Shown here: positions 17,021 to 26,720 of the stretch, in pieces
Numbering within the stretch: position 1 is the first letter of the stretch
How the letters are laid out: each line of letters begins with the position of its first letter
DNA from: Akkermansiaceae bacterium UBA6138
Lineage (GTDB): Bacteria > Verrucomicrobiota > Verrucomicrobiia > Verrucomicrobiales > DEV007
Direction of reading: 5' to 3'
DNA: 64,000 nt
Assembly (NCBI GenBank): GCA_002422425.1
Contig: DIVG01000076.1
Span: 18,330-82,329, forward strand
Program-made: the position numbers and the translations under genes
The notes under the pieces: model-generated
Told to the model about the DNA's origin: nothing
Databases searched by the model: none
Seen by the model: only the letters and a program-made list of their open reading frames with translations

Positions 17021-17260
17021 GTGAACACTTACTATTTAGCTTTCGGCTTGGGAATGCAGGAGATGATCGTCATCTTCCTGATTGTCCTTCTCCTCTTCGG
17101 TGCCAAGAAAATCCCCGAACTCGCACGAGGTGTCGGCAAGGGTATGGGAGAGTTCAAAAAAGCCAAGCATGAGTTCGAACGCGAGATCAAGATGGGTGAG
17201 GAAGAAGGCAAGCGTGAGTGGGATAAACCAGTCCACGACGACACCCACCCGAAAGACTGA
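17021..17260 (+). CDS. tatA: Twin-arginine translocase subunit TatA/E
   Basis: A 79-residue protein with one transmembrane helix ([20 protein letters not shown]), the conserved FGAKK hinge, an amphipathic helix ([19 protein letters not shown]) and an acidic, charged tail. This is the TatA/E pattern; TatA oligomers form the export pore for folded proteins with RR leaders. Several Tat-like leaders occur in the window. The start is GTG at 17021; an ATG at 17053 would trim the first 11 residues and cannot be excluded. No tatB or tatC is adjacent. A strong terminator hairpin follows at 17296, inside the next gene. Confidence 0.92.
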   Translation: MNTYYLAFGLGMQEMIVIFLIVLLLFGAKKIPELARGVGKGMGEFKKAKHEFEREIKMGEEEGKREWDKPVHDDTHPKD

Positions 17261-17284
17261 TCCTTTTCCGGGAGCATGTTTCCG

Positions 17285-18247
17285 ATGAGACTTGGAAAGA
17301 CCGCTTTATTTCACAAAGCGGTCTTTTTTTGTGCCCTCCTCTCTCCTTCAGTGCCGGGACAAACGGAGGAAACCGGGGCTAAAACGGCCTCCGGGGCCGC
17401 AACCGCCGATCCGGTCACCTTCGTCTTTTACAATCTCAGAAACTATCTCGCGATGGACCGCCGCGTCAGCGGGAAAGTCATCGAAAATGCGCCCAAGCCC
17501 GACGGAGAGGTCAAAGCGCTTCTTGAAGGACTTGTCGCCATAAGACCCGACATCCTAAGTGTCTGCGAACTTGGCGACACCGCTCACCTCGAGGATCTGC
17601 GGTCGCGCCTCAAAGCGGCGGGTATCGATCTGCCCCACACCGAAATCGTCAAAGACGCGGCGGGCTGGAACCGCAACCTTGCCCTGCTCTCCCGCTTCCC
17701 CATCGTCGGGCGCCGCTCCCGTGATGACTACACCTATGAACTCGCCGGGAACAGACACGCCTTTCAGCGCGGTATTCTCGATGTGAGTCTGGCCATCAAT
17801 TCACATTACCACCTCCGCTGCATCGGCCTCCATCTTAAGTCGAAACGCGAAGTCCCCGAAGGCAATGAAGCGCTCATGCGCCTGAACGAGGCCCGTCTCG
17901 CCCGCGAGCATATTGACCGCATCCTTGAAGAAGATCCCCGGACCAATCTCCTCGTCGCGGGCGACTTGAATGCAGTCCGCATTGAACCGCCCCTCAAGAC
18001 GCTGCAGGGCGGTTTCGGAAGCCCCGGTTACCTTAAGCCGTTAAGCCTCCGGGACGGGGAGGGATTCACCTGGACGCACTACTGGTCTCTTGCCGACGTC
18101 TATTCCCGCTTCGATTACGCACTTTACAGTGATGGCCTCAACGGTGAGTTTAATCGGGACCTGTGCCGTATCCATCACTGGGAAAACTGGGAAAAGGCGA
18201 GCGATCACCGGCCAATCGTGATCTCCCTCATTCCAATCGACAAGTGA
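17285..18247 (+). CDS. Secreted endonuclease/exonuclease/phosphatase-family protein
   Basis: From ATG 17285 (SD-like GGGAG 9 nt upstream) the product has 320 residues with a probable signal peptide (about 25 residues). The EEP fold motifs are present: FYNLRNYLA, a catalytic Glu in ILSVCELGD, LGLH-like IGLHLKSKR, the metal-ligand pair in VAGDLNAV, and the terminal SDHRPIVISL. The family includes Mg-dependent nucleases and phosphatases; here it is probably periplasmic, substrate unknown. An ATG at 17276 would be alternative, but its SD spacing is too short. Unusually, codons 5-14 encode a perfect 12-bp terminator hairpin that is also placed to end the tatA transcript. Confidence 0.85.
   Translation: MRLGKTALFHKAVFFCALLSPSVPGQTEETGAKTASGAATADPVTFVFYNLRNYLAMDRRVSGKVIENAPKPDGEVKALLEGLVAIRPDILSVCELGDTAHLEDLRSRLKAAGIDLPHTEIVKDAAGWNRNLALLSRFPIVGRRSRDDYTYELAGNRHAFQRGILDVSLAINSHYHLRCIGLHLKSKREVPEGNEALMRLNEARLAREHIDRILEEDPRTNLLVAGDLNAVRIEPPLKTLQGGFGSPGYLKPLSLRDGEGFTWTHYWSLADVYSRFDYALYSDGLNGEFNRDLCRIHHWENWEKASDHRPIVISLIPIDK
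17296..17330 (+). terminator. Strong terminator hairpin overlapping a gene start
   Basis: AAAGACCGCTTT (17296-17307) and AAAGCGGTCTTT (17315-17326) form a perfect 12-bp stem with a 7-nt loop, followed by TTTT (17327-17330), so seven T residues in a row end the structure. It is 36 nt after the tatA stop and would end that transcript. It also lies within the signal-peptide codons of the EEP gene. Confidence 0.85.
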
Positions 18248-18268
18248 AGAGCTTGCACCGGGGGGCTT

Positions 18269-20386
18269 TCATTGGAAGAAGTGCGCGCCGAGGAAGTCCA
18301 TGAGCGTCGTCAACTCTCCGGACGGAAGGACCCGATCGAAAAAAATGAGTTCGAAGAAGATATTTCCCGAGGGCGAATCATAGGAATCTTCGAAACCGCG
18401 TTTTCCGATTGCCAACGTTCCAAAAGGCGGATCACCCGCCTCGACGGGGCCCTTCACCTCGGCAACTGCGGCGGACCCTGCCGGGCGAATCGAGAGGGAG
18501 TGCTCTTTTGCAAGAGGATCCCATCGATAACCGGCGACACCGAGAGTGCCGCTCTCCCAGATCAGGCCAAGGCGATTTTCCGGGTGATCGGTCACGGCCC
18601 GGCTGTTGGCAGTCAGTTTACCGTCATACCCGGTGGCGAGCTGGACATAGCGTCCGTCCCACACCGGTGCCTGGACGCGAAAGACGCGGTCATCGCCAGC
18701 CTCGAGCCGCATCACCGCGACAACCGTAAATCCCTGCGATAGGGTCGCTCCACTCCCGGTGGTGGTGAGCGCGCTTCGATTCGTCGTGCTGATCCCCCGA
18801 TGGACTCCTCTCAGAACGGAATAGTCAGTCGGCCCGACACGCACCAAATGCGGAAGGTAGATTCCGTTAGGATCACCGCCGTCCCGGAAAAAGGATCGCT
18901 CCCTGGCATCACTCACCAGGTTCAACCAGGCAGCCACTGGCGTGCCCGGACCTGCCGGCGTGCGATAATCACGCAAAAAGGTCCCTTTTCCGGCCGAGAA
19001 CCGGGCATAAAGTCCCTCACTGACAGGCAGCGCAGGGGGTTCCGGTTGACCATCCTCCCGGCTAAGCGGCCTCGGCGGGGGCAGCGGATCGAGCGGCAGT
19101 TCCGTTTCAGATCCGCGATCCACCGACGGCAAAGCCTCTCTCTCCCCCGGCTCTCCCCGACCCCCCGACAGCCGGAATACCATAAGAGCCAGGGCTATCG
19201 ACGCGACGCCCGAAACAAGCAGCCATCTTCCGTAATCGGCCAAAAAACCGCCTGTATCACTCCCCCCCGGCGAAGACGATCGCGCCCTCGGCCCCCGATT
19301 TGCGCCGGTGCCCGGGGCGATTGAATATCGAAGGGCTCTCGTCGAAGGCAGCCGCCCCTCCGAACCGCCCCCACCCTTCACCGGTCCCGTCCCCGGCCTT
19401 CCTGTCGGGATGGGACCGCTCGCGGTTTTAATAACCCGTGTGACCAGGCTGCCCCCGGCCGGACCGCGAGGTGGGCTCGAAGGAGAGCATGCCGGTGCCA
19501 TGACCACTGGAGAGATCCCCTCGTCCTCATCAACGACACGCGGAGGCGCTGCAAAAGGGACCCCGTTCAGGGCCTGATGAAACTCTTTCAATGCCTCCCT
19601 CGCGCTATCCGGACGATCGGACGGCTGGCGCGAGATCAGGCGCATGAGCCAGTCCGCGACCAGTGGAGGAATATCAGCGCGAAGTTCTCCGATGGGCTTG
19701 CAGCGATGTCTGATGTGATTCATCGATGTCTCGGCGGGGCTGTCTCCCGTGAACGGCGACACCTGAGCAAGCATGTAGTAGAAAACGCAGCCGAGCGAAT
19801 ACAAGTCGGTGCGCTGATCAAGCGGTCGCAGCTCAAGCTGTTCGGGAGCGATAAAGTCAATCGACCCGAGAAACGACCCCCGCTGGTCCAGGGTCTGGAC
19901 TGACGGATGCTGGCTGAACTTGGCTAATCCGAAATCGAGCAGCTTCAAAAGAAACCGGCCTGCCGGGGTCACCGTCAGCATGATATTACCCGGCTTGATG
20001 TCCCGGTGAAGCAAGTTCAGGTCGCCCGCAGCGACGAGGGGTTCCAGGCACTGCCCCGCCACGTTACAGAAATCATCCCACGACAGCGCACCGGATTTCA
20101 CGACGGTGTGAAGGTCATCACCCTCGAGCAATTCCATCACCACAAAAGGCCCCTCGGCGTCTTCCTCGATCGCGAAGATCGTAACCACGTTGGGGTGTTG
20201 GAACTGAGCCAGGGCCGCCGCCTCCCGGGCAAGCGACCCGCCGACAGCCTCGTTCAGGCTGGTCTCCTCGACCGGTAAGAGCCTCTTCAGCGCCACCTCA
20301 CGGCCCATGACAGTGTCGTAGGCGCGGTAGACGGCGCTCATGCCTCCCCTGCCCACTCTCCCGCGAACCTGATACCGTTCTGACAT
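18269..20386 (-). CDS. Membrane Ser/Thr protein kinase with C-terminal LamG-like ectodomain
   Basis: A 705-residue Hanks-type kinase from ATG 20386. The kinase domain spans about 4-275: glycine loop [14 protein letters not shown], catalytic Lys in [17 protein letters not shown] near 126-136, DFGLAK, APEQLE and the DLYSLG segment. A low-complexity Pro/Gly/Ser linker leads to one transmembrane helix (about 386-405, [14 protein letters not shown]). An extracytoplasmic part of about 290 residues follows, with a concanavalin/LamG-like look ([31 protein letters not shown]). The layout suggests sensing outside and phosphorylation inside; the ligand is unknown. It is divergent from the ROK kinase gene with a 179-nt gap. 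A GTG at 20401 is a possible but weaker start. Confidence 0.9.
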   Translation of the reverse strand: MSERYQVRGRVGRGGMSAVYRAYDTVMGREVALKRLLPVEETSLNEAVGGSLAREAAALAQFQHPNVVTIFAIEEDAEGPFVVMELLEGDDLHTVVKSGALSWDDFCNVAGQCLEPLVAAGDLNLLHRDIKPGNIMLTVTPAGRFLLKLLDFGLAKFSQHPSVQTLDQRGSFLGSIDFIAPEQLELRPLDQRTDLYSLGCVFYYMLAQVSPFTGDSPAETSMNHIRHRCKPIGELRADIPPLVADWLMRLISRQPSDRPDSAREALKEFHQALNGVPFAAPPRVVDEDEGISPVVMAPACSPSSPPRGPAGGSLVTRVIKTASGPIPTGRPGTGPVKGGGGSEGRLPSTRALRYSIAPGTGANRGPRARSSSPGGSDTGGFLADYGRWLLVSGVASIALALMVFRLSGGRGEPGEREALPSVDRGSETELPLDPLPPPRPLSREDGQPEPPALPVSEGLYARFSAGKGTFLRDYRTPAGPGTPVAAWLNLVSDARERSFFRDGGDPNGIYLPHLVRVGPTDYSVLRGVHRGISTTNRSALTTTGSGATLSQGFTVVAVMRLEAGDDRVFRVQAPVWDGRYVQLATGYDGKLTANSRAVTDHPENRLGLIWESGTLGVAGYRWDPLAKEHSLSIRPAGSAAVAEVKGPVEAGDPPFGTLAIGKRGFEDSYDSPSGNIFFELIFFDRVLPSGELTTLMDFLGAHFFQ

Positions 20387-20565
20387 AATGGAAACGGACA
20401 CACCGACGGCTCATCTCCGGCGGGACCCTTTTTATCTCGACATTTTAGACCTTGAATGTCCAACTTTTCCCGACCATATCCAAGGAAATCCAACCGTCCG
20501 GGGCGGATTTTGCCCCTATCTTCCTCCCGGCGCTTTCTTCCTCTCTGCCTTCCTGTCTTTTTCCC

Positions 20566-21477
20566 ATGTCCCAACCGTCACCGCTCCTTGCCGGCATCGA
20601 AGCCGGCGGCACCAAGTTTGTCTGCTCGGTCGCTTTTTCCCCTCGCGAACCCGTGCTCGAGACCCGCTTCCCCACCGGCCCACCCGAAGAAACGCTCGCG
20701 AAAGCAGTAGCCTTTTTCCGCGAAGCGGCAGGCACCTACGGTCCCATCGCAGCGATGGGTATCGGCACCTTTGGACCGGCCGGGGTCGATCCTGCGGCGG
20801 CTGACTACGGCACCATCCTCACGACACCTAAACCGGGCTGGACCGGCTGCCGTGTCGTCGCGGCGATCCGTGAAGGATTAGGCGAAAATTTTCCTGTCGC
20901 CTTCGAGACCGACGTCAATGCCGCAGTGCTTTCCGAACTCGCCTACGGTGCCGCCCGCGGGAAACGCCACGTCGCCTACATCACGATCGGGACGGGCATA
21001 GGGGGCGGTTTTCTTACTGACGGGAGACTCCTCCACGGACGTATGCACCCCGAGATCGGGCACCTCATCGTGCCCGACCTCGATGGCCCCCTTGGCAAGG
21101 CAAGTAACGTATGCCCTTTCCACGACTCCTGTCTTGAGGGACGGGCCAGTGGTCCGGCGATTGCGGCACGCTGGGGCTCGCCGGGACACGAGCTGCCCTC
21201 CGATCATCCCGCGTGGGAACTTGAGGCGAAATATCTCGCAGTCGGTTGCATCAATCTCACCGCGGCCTGGTCTCCCGATCTCATCATCCTCGGCGGAGGA
21301 GTCTCGCAGAAGCCGGGCTTGATTGAACGAGTCCGGCAGGAGTTCACTTCCCTGGCCGGACGCTATTGGACGCTGCCCTCCGCCATCGACTACCTCCGCC
21401 TCCCCGAACTCGACCAGCAGGCCGGGGTCGTGGGGGCTCTCCTGCTCGCGCAACGGCAGATTACGCCAACTGACTGA
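20566..21477 (+). CDS. ROK-family sugar kinase, probable fructokinase
   Basis: A 303-residue ROK kinase from ATG 20566. It has an N-terminal phosphate-binding motif (GIEAGGTKFVCSV), the catalytic region ETDVNAAVLSELAYGAARG, the ATP-binding TIGTGIGGGF, and a zinc-site segment HPEIGHLIV...CPFHDSCLEGRASGPA. The CxxHxxC spacing of that site is the one found in bacterial fructokinases (ScrK/YdhR type) rather than glucokinases. It probably phosphorylates fructose in the cytoplasm. The last 17 nt overlap the 3' end of the convergent DUF1552 gene. Upstream frame to 20452 is not family-like. Confidence 0.88.
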   Translation: MSQPSPLLAGIEAGGTKFVCSVAFSPREPVLETRFPTGPPEETLAKAVAFFREAAGTYGPIAAMGIGTFGPAGVDPAAADYGTILTTPKPGWTGCRVVAAIREGLGENFPVAFETDVNAAVLSELAYGAARGKRHVAYITIGTGIGGGFLTDGRLLHGRMHPEIGHLIVPDLDGPLGKASNVCPFHDSCLEGRASGPAIAARWGSPGHELPSDHPAWELEAKYLAVGCINLTAAWSPDLIILGGGVSQKPGLIERVRQEFTSLAGRYWTLPSAIDYLRLPELDQQAGVVGALLLAQRQITPTD

Positions 21478-22819
21478 GCCGACCGGTCGAGTCACCAAAG
21501 CGCTCTTCCGTGACCCCGTTGCGGTCAAGCAGGCTGAGGAGCACGTTACTCATCGGCGTTGGCTCGGCCAGCTCGGTATGGAGGCCGGTCCTGATCGTGC
21601 CCCCGCCCTGACCGGCGACGATCATAGGCAGATTGCTGTGGGAGTGGCGATTCGGATCGGCGAGGCCGCAGCCCCAGACAACCATGGAGTTATGCAGGAG
21701 CGATTTACCGTCGATATCCTTTTTCGACTTCAGCTGCTCAAGGAAGTAGGCAAACTGCCGCGAATAGAAAAGGTCGATCTTCGCGAGCTTGTCGAGGGCC
21801 TCGGGAGCATTCTGGTGGTGCGAAATGGAGTGATGACCGTCGGGAACCCCAACCTCTTTGAAGCTGCGGTTGCTGCCGTCATGAGCGAGGAGAAAAGTCG
21901 CGACACGGGTCGAGTCGGTCTCGAAGGCCAGCACGAGCATGTCCATCATCAGGCGGACATGCTCCTCGTAGCTTGAGGGCACACCATCGGGCACCTCGAT
22001 GCCCGGGTCTTCGGGAAGACCGAACTTCTCCGCCTTCTCAATGCGGCGCTCGATCTCGCGAACGCCGGTCATGTACTCGTCAAGCTTGAGCTGATCATTG
22101 CGACCGAGCTGCTTGTTCAACATCTTCGCATCCTCCATCACGAAATCGAGGATGGAGCGCTGGCGCTGGTTGCGAAGCTCGAAACTGCGCTTGCGATCTT
22201 CTTTCGAACCCGATCCGAAAAGACGCTCGAAGACGTGGCGGGGATTCGACTCGGGCGTCATTGGCGTCGTGTCGGAGCGCCACGAGAGATTAAACTGGTA
22301 GGCGCAGGAATAGCCGGAATCACACACGCCCGCTTTGCGGACACCGTCGCAGGAAAGCTCAAGCGAGGAAAAACGCGTTTTATCGCCGACATGATTCGCG
22401 ATGACCTGATCAGCGGATATGCCGAGCTTGATGTCGGCACCAGCCGTCTTGCGCGGACGCGCCCCGGTCAGGAAGGTGGCATTAGCGCGGGCGTGATCGC
22501 CCCCTCCGTCGCCGCCGGCCGTGCCGTTCTTGTGCTCAAGGTTGCCGATGAGGTGGAGATCGTCGCGAAACTTCGCGTAAGGCTCGTGAGTGGCCCCGAG
22601 AGTAAACTCTTTCCCCGTCCCTGTCACAGCCCACTTGTCCATGTTCATCCCGTTGGGCTTGTAAAGAAATGCCGTCCTCAGCGGAGCACCTGAGGCAGTC
22701 GTCGCGGCGGTGCCTTCGGCGGCACCGAGATGACGAGGCATAAGAGTCTCAAGTGCGGGAAGAGCGACTCCGGCTCCAAGGCCTTTGAGGAAGAAACGGC
22801 GATTGACGTTGGGATTCAT
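21461..22819 (-). CDS. DUF1552 protein, complete
   Basis: A complete 452-residue DUF1552 protein with a Tat-like leader (NRRFFLKGLGAGVALPALE, residues 6-24). Family segments: FLYKPNGMNMDKW, GGDHARANATFLTGARP, LDEYMTGVREIERRIEKAE, YEEHVRLMMDMLVLAFETDS, and the C-terminal HNSMVVWGCGLADPNRHSH. It is a paralogue of the truncated copy at the left edge, but here no DUF1592 gene is adjacent; the next upstream gene encodes a diheme cytochrome c on the same strand (105 nt apart), which may be its redox partner. The function of the family is not known. Confidence 0.9.
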   Translation of the reverse strand: MNPNVNRRFFLKGLGAGVALPALETLMPRHLGAAEGTAATTASGAPLRTAFLYKPNGMNMDKWAVTGTGKEFTLGATHEPYAKFRDDLHLIGNLEHKNGTAGGDGGGDHARANATFLTGARPRKTAGADIKLGISADQVIANHVGDKTRFSSLELSCDGVRKAGVCDSGYSCAYQFNLSWRSDTTPMTPESNPRHVFERLFGSGSKEDRKRSFELRNQRQRSILDFVMEDAKMLNKQLGRNDQLKLDEYMTGVREIERRIEKAEKFGLPEDPGIEVPDGVPSSYEEHVRLMMDMLVLAFETDSTRVATFLLAHDGSNRSFKEVGVPDGHHSISHHQNAPEALDKLAKIDLFYSRQFAYFLEQLKSKKDIDGKSLLHNSMVVWGCGLADPNRHSHSNLPMIVAGQGGGTIRTGLHTELAEPTPMSNVLLSLLDRNGVTEERFGDSTGRLSQLA

Positions 22820-22924
22820 AAGAGGATGAGATGACGGAAGACCCGTTACCTATTAAGAAAGACTACGTTCACCCTCCGTTCAAACAATTAACGCATTCAT
22901 GGCGGTGCGAAGGATCTGGAAGGG

Positions 22925-23758
22925 CTATTTGACCGTCATAGCGGGCGCTCTACCGAGATCCCGGACATAAGCAACAAGCTCCCAGATCTCCTTTTCTTCG
23001 AGCAAGGCAGAGTAACCTATCATCGGCGTGCCGTTCATCCCCGTCGCGATGGTACGGTAGAGATCACGGGGGGAGTCGCCCGACTTATGATGCGGAGCAG
23101 CGAGGTTCGCCGGGGAAATAGGCGCATTCCACGCATCCATGAGGCTCCCCGCGCCCTGCCCGTCGCCCTTGCCTTCTTCGCCATGGCAAATCACACAAAG
23201 ACCGGCGAAACGGGCCTTGCCCGCCGCGATACGCTCAACGGCCTCTTTCTCCTCAGTAAACCAGCCGGGTAGCGACGGGATCGCGAGCGGCGCGGCCAGG
23301 AGGGCGGGATCCCTCCAACTCCGCGAGAGGTTCTGCAGGTAAAAGATGAGAGCGTCGATCTCGTCGTCGCGAAGCTGAGAGAAAACAGGCATCGCCGTGC
23401 CCGAAATCCCGCTGCGAATCGTCCGGCGGAGATCATCGTTCATCGGTAACATTCCGAACGGAGTGGTCCGGAATTTGAACATACCGGTCCGGAAATTACG
23501 CGGTTTGGTTTCGAGTTCGGCCGCAAAGGGGCCGTTTCCGCGGCCGGTCGCGCCGTGGCAGTCGACACAATGCTTCTGGAAAAGGTAGCGCCCCTTCATA
23601 TACTCGCTGAGCTCGCGACGCTTCTCCTCGCTACCGCCAACGGACTCCGCCACCGGAGCCTTACCGGGCTCCTGCGACAACAACTGAAACCCCGTCGCTA
23701 CCGCGAAGCCGGCGAGTATGCCGGAAACAACCAGGCTTTTCAGATAAAACGTCGGCAT
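22925..23758 (-). CDS. Diheme cytochrome c, exported
   Basis: From ATG 23758 the product has 277 residues: an N-terminal hydrophobic segment (SLVVSGILAGFAVATGF) as signal or anchor, then two cytochrome c domains with heme motifs CVDCH (near residue 64) and CVICH (near residue 190). Each is followed by a distal Met candidate (GTAMPVF and GTPMIGY). This is the pattern of mono-heme class I domains in tandem, similar to periplasmic electron carriers. It probably passes electrons between dehydrogenases and terminal oxidases. It lies upstream of the complete DUF1552 gene and may be co-transcribed with it. Confidence 0.9.
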   Translation of the reverse strand: MPTFYLKSLVVSGILAGFAVATGFQLLSQEPGKAPVAESVGGSEEKRRELSEYMKGRYLFQKHCVDCHGATGRGNGPFAAELETKPRNFRTGMFKFRTTPFGMLPMNDDLRRTIRSGISGTAMPVFSQLRDDEIDALIFYLQNLSRSWRDPALLAAPLAIPSLPGWFTEEKEAVERIAAGKARFAGLCVICHGEEGKGDGQGAGSLMDAWNAPISPANLAAPHHKSGDSPRDLYRTIATGMNGTPMIGYSALLEEKEIWELVAYVRDLGRAPAMTVK

Positions 23759-23922
23759 GCGGTCTCCCTTCTCAAAAACGGCAGTTTCAGCTCCCGAAGC
23801 GCCCGAGGCCACGCATTTTCTCTACAAATCGCCGCATCGTTCAACTTCACCGGCCTGAGCCACCACAAGATACGCGCAGCCTTTTTCATCGGAACTTCCC
23901 GCCTCCATCCGTTAATAGAGAC

Positions 23923-24519
23923 ATGAACCCCCACGAATCCCCCGCCACCCGTCTCATTCACTCGCTTAACCGCCGGATTGACGAACTCATCGTGCAGCTC
24001 AGCCTTGGAAAGGCTGAGGCCGCCGATCAAGTTGAGGCGACAAAACAAAGCCTCTCCGAAAAACTGGACAACGTGCGTGCGGCACTCACTCCCGGCGGCA
24101 GCAGCGACGCATTTGCCGCAAAGCTCGATCACCTGCGCGTTCAGCTCGCCCTCGGAAAAATGGAGTCGCGCGATGCCTACGAAGCGCAGAGAGAAAAAAT
24201 CCATCAGGCTCTAGAGGAAACCCGAAGCGGCTTTCACCATCTTGAAGACCGGGTTCGCGAAGACCTGGAAGACTTAGCCGCAACGCTCGAACTGAAACTC
24301 AACGCCCTCGCCTTGGATCTCGGTATTGCCGCCATCATCGCCGAAGACGAGCTCAAAACGAAAAAGGAGGAATTCGTCGCCCGGGCCTCGCGCCTCGCCG
24401 GAAAGCTGAAGTCCTCCGCCTCCGCCGTCGGACACGAAGCCGAGACCGCCGCCCGGGAAGCCCGCCTCGCCTACGAGGACATCCGGGACAATTTGCAGGG
24501 GTTGTTTCACCGCGACTAG
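23923..24519 (+). CDS. Coiled-coil protein of unknown function
   Basis: A 198-residue, highly charged, helix-rich protein with no signal peptide. I do not recognise a named family. An internal duplication is visible: IDELIVQLSLGKAEAADQVE (residues 18-37) and LDHLRVQLALGKMESRDAYE (residues 68-87). The C-terminal half has long heptad-like stretches and ends AYEDIRDNLQGLFHRD. It could be a structural or scaffolding protein. The gene is divergent from the diheme cytochrome gene (164 nt between starts), and no partner is evident downstream. Confidence 0.7.
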   Translation: MNPHESPATRLIHSLNRRIDELIVQLSLGKAEAADQVEATKQSLSEKLDNVRAALTPGGSSDAFAAKLDHLRVQLALGKMESRDAYEAQREKIHQALEETRSGFHHLEDRVREDLEDLAATLELKLNALALDLGIAAIIAEDELKTKKEEFVARASRLAGKLKSSASAVGHEAETAAREARLAYEDIRDNLQGLFHRD

Positions 24520-24694
24520 TCTGCATTTCTCATTCGAGATGATGCGAACAGGTGGGATTTTGGTGTAAGGTATCGGTGCTTAAACCGGTACGGTCCCAAT
24601 CCCATTTCCCTGTCCCCATTTCCTGACTCGTCCGAGACGAGTCCTGCGGCCAAACCAGCTTGTCCGTGCCGCTTTTCCCCACCCCGCTCCAGGC

Positions 24695-26575
24695 TCACTT
24701 CACCCACAGTGCCGGGCTGATCCCCATGACAAAGGGGGAAAAATCCGGGGAGGTAGGCTGATAGGGCGGCATGATCGCCCACCAGCTTTCCGTGATGCCG
24801 GGTCCGGTCGCGACGGCGCAGACGAAGTCGCCGGCTTTCGCCCCGAGTTCCGCCATAGTGAATCGACGTTCCCACTTCACCCCCGGGCGGCTCCCCTCGG
24901 CGGAGTCCACCTCAAGGTTCACGACCTCGTCGCCATTACGGAAAACACGGACCCGGTCCGTCTTCGTCCAGCCGGGCCCGAGCACATTCACCTCGACCGA
25001 GGTCCCGTCCGCTGAGGCATCGAGTCGCGCGAGCAGGCCGAAGCTCACCCAGGTGCGACCGGCAAGGATAGACTCGATCGCCGCCTCAACCGGGATCACC
25101 CCGGGATCATCATCGGGTGCCTCGAGGTAGGTGCGCCCCTGACCGGGAATGGCGAAGTTGACCGTATGACTGTCGCTCGAACCTATCCCCGCGATGCGAT
25201 GGCCGCTGCGGAGCAGGGCGAACCAGTCGCGCACCAGCTCGAGTGGATCGGTCTGCTGAGCACCCGAGTTCACCAGTTCCATCGCGTTCGCCTCGAGCTT
25301 CCAGCCGTTTTTAAACGTCCCCGTGAGGCGGTCAAAGTTGGCCGAATCGAGGGGCCGGAAGCCCCGATGAACATCGCGCCCGTGGTTCAGGATGCAGACC
25401 CGCACGCCCGGGGTCCCGTAGATATTAGCGAAAATCTGCGGCCAGGGACGCAACTTGTGCTCGGCCGGCTGACTTCCCGGCTCGACGGGAAAGGCGTTGA
25501 AGTGCCCCAGACTCGTCGTCACCTCGCAGCCCGTGACCGGGGTGAACCATCGCGTCGCGCCGATCCGCGCCGCCTCTTCGCGGTAGTCGATGTGCTTGTC
25601 GTGCGCCGTCGAGACCGGCAACTCGACCCCTTCACCGGCGATTGAGATGAGCCGCTCGGTGAGGTTGCAATCGCCGTGGCGGTCGAACTCGTAGGTGTGC
25701 AGATGCGGGTCACTCGCCACCAGCCCCGGCGTCGGAACCTCGCGAGTGAGGATGAAGTGAAGTTCACGCCGCTGCTCGTCTCCGTCAATGCCGATCTCTC
25801 CCCGACCGAGACTGTATTCGAAACCGCGCCCGCAGTAGACTTCGTAGCGACGGGGACGCGCCGCATCGCCCGCGAGCCGTATCTTTGCCTGTCCGTCGAG
25901 CGTGTAGACGATGCCCTCGCGAATCGCCGCTTTGTCATCCGACTCCGCGCCGACAAAGGCGAGGGCTCCGGTCTCCGCGTCGATGATCGTGAAACGGCAG
26001 GGCAGTCCCTTTCCCGATTCTGCCTCGACCGCCGTGAGAGTGAGCGTCGCCGTCATGACCGGCAGGGCACGACGATACCCGCGCTGCTGAAAGAGCAACT
26101 CCGCCCGGACCTCATCGACGAGCACCTCCATCCCGTCGTGCAGGGCGATATCACCGAGCCGGATGTCGTCCCCCGGCGTCGCGCCCGTAGAGATCTCGAG
26201 GACATTGCCGGCTGCCTTCAACAGGCCGGGCGGAACCGCGATGCCATACTCAAGATGATGATGATCCCGCGGAAGCGCGCCCAGCGTTTGCCCGTTCAAC
26301 CGAACCGTCCAGGCGTGTTTTGTCTCCTCCTGCCTCAGGGTGAGGAGCTTCAGCCGCTCCGGAGCCGTCAGGTCGAAGCGGATATGCAACCTGTCCCCGT
26401 CGGCCGTTTCCGCGAAGCGGGACCACTCGCGCGGTTCGGCGTTGCGCAGGTGGAGAAAGTCGGCCTCGATCACGACCGGTTCACCGGCGTGCGCGCACGG
26501 ACTGGTGGCCGCGAGGATCAGGGCCACGATGATTCCGGAGTGAACGGGGTGCCTCATGCGATGACTATGACCCAT
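24695..26575 (-). CDS. Secreted CehA/McbA-type PHP metallohydrolase
   Basis: From ATG 26575 (GGGGAAG five bases upstream) the product has 626 residues with a signal peptide ending PCAHAG. An N-terminal beta-rich region of about 280 residues precedes a PHP-like domain: DPHLHTYEFDRHGD, STAHDKHIDY, ILNHGRDVHRGF, and the metal-ligand pair in GIGSSDSHTVN. The arrangement resembles CehA/McbA-family hydrolases that act on esters or phosphoesters; the natural substrate is unknown. A C-terminal beta domain follows. Starts at 26557 or GTG 26581 are alternatives. A smaller PHP relative is at 43010. Confidence 0.85.
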   Translation of the reverse strand: MGHSHRMRHPVHSGIIVALILAATSPCAHAGEPVVIEADFLHLRNAEPREWSRFAETADGDRLHIRFDLTAPERLKLLTLRQEETKHAWTVRLNGQTLGALPRDHHHLEYGIAVPPGLLKAAGNVLEISTGATPGDDIRLGDIALHDGMEVLVDEVRAELLFQQRGYRRALPVMTATLTLTAVEAESGKGLPCRFTIIDAETGALAFVGAESDDKAAIREGIVYTLDGQAKIRLAGDAARPRRYEVYCGRGFEYSLGRGEIGIDGDEQRRELHFILTREVPTPGLVASDPHLHTYEFDRHGDCNLTERLISIAGEGVELPVSTAHDKHIDYREEAARIGATRWFTPVTGCEVTTSLGHFNAFPVEPGSQPAEHKLRPWPQIFANIYGTPGVRVCILNHGRDVHRGFRPLDSANFDRLTGTFKNGWKLEANAMELVNSGAQQTDPLELVRDWFALLRSGHRIAGIGSSDSHTVNFAIPGQGRTYLEAPDDDPGVIPVEAAIESILAGRTWVSFGLLARLDASADGTSVEVNVLGPGWTKTDRVRVFRNGDEVVNLEVDSAEGSRPGVKWERRFTMAELGAKAGDFVCAVATGPGITESWWAIMPPYQPTSPDFSPFVMGISPALWVK

Positions 26576-26720
26576 TCGCACTTCCCCGACAATTCCCGCG
26601 ATGCGGGAAAACCGGCGGACCGCCGTCCTCGGGACAAGGGCGAATCGCTCTTCACTCGCCGTGCTTACGCCGTCATTCGGCCATTGTCAGCGCGCGCGAA
26701 GCATGGCACTCTCACGCCTT

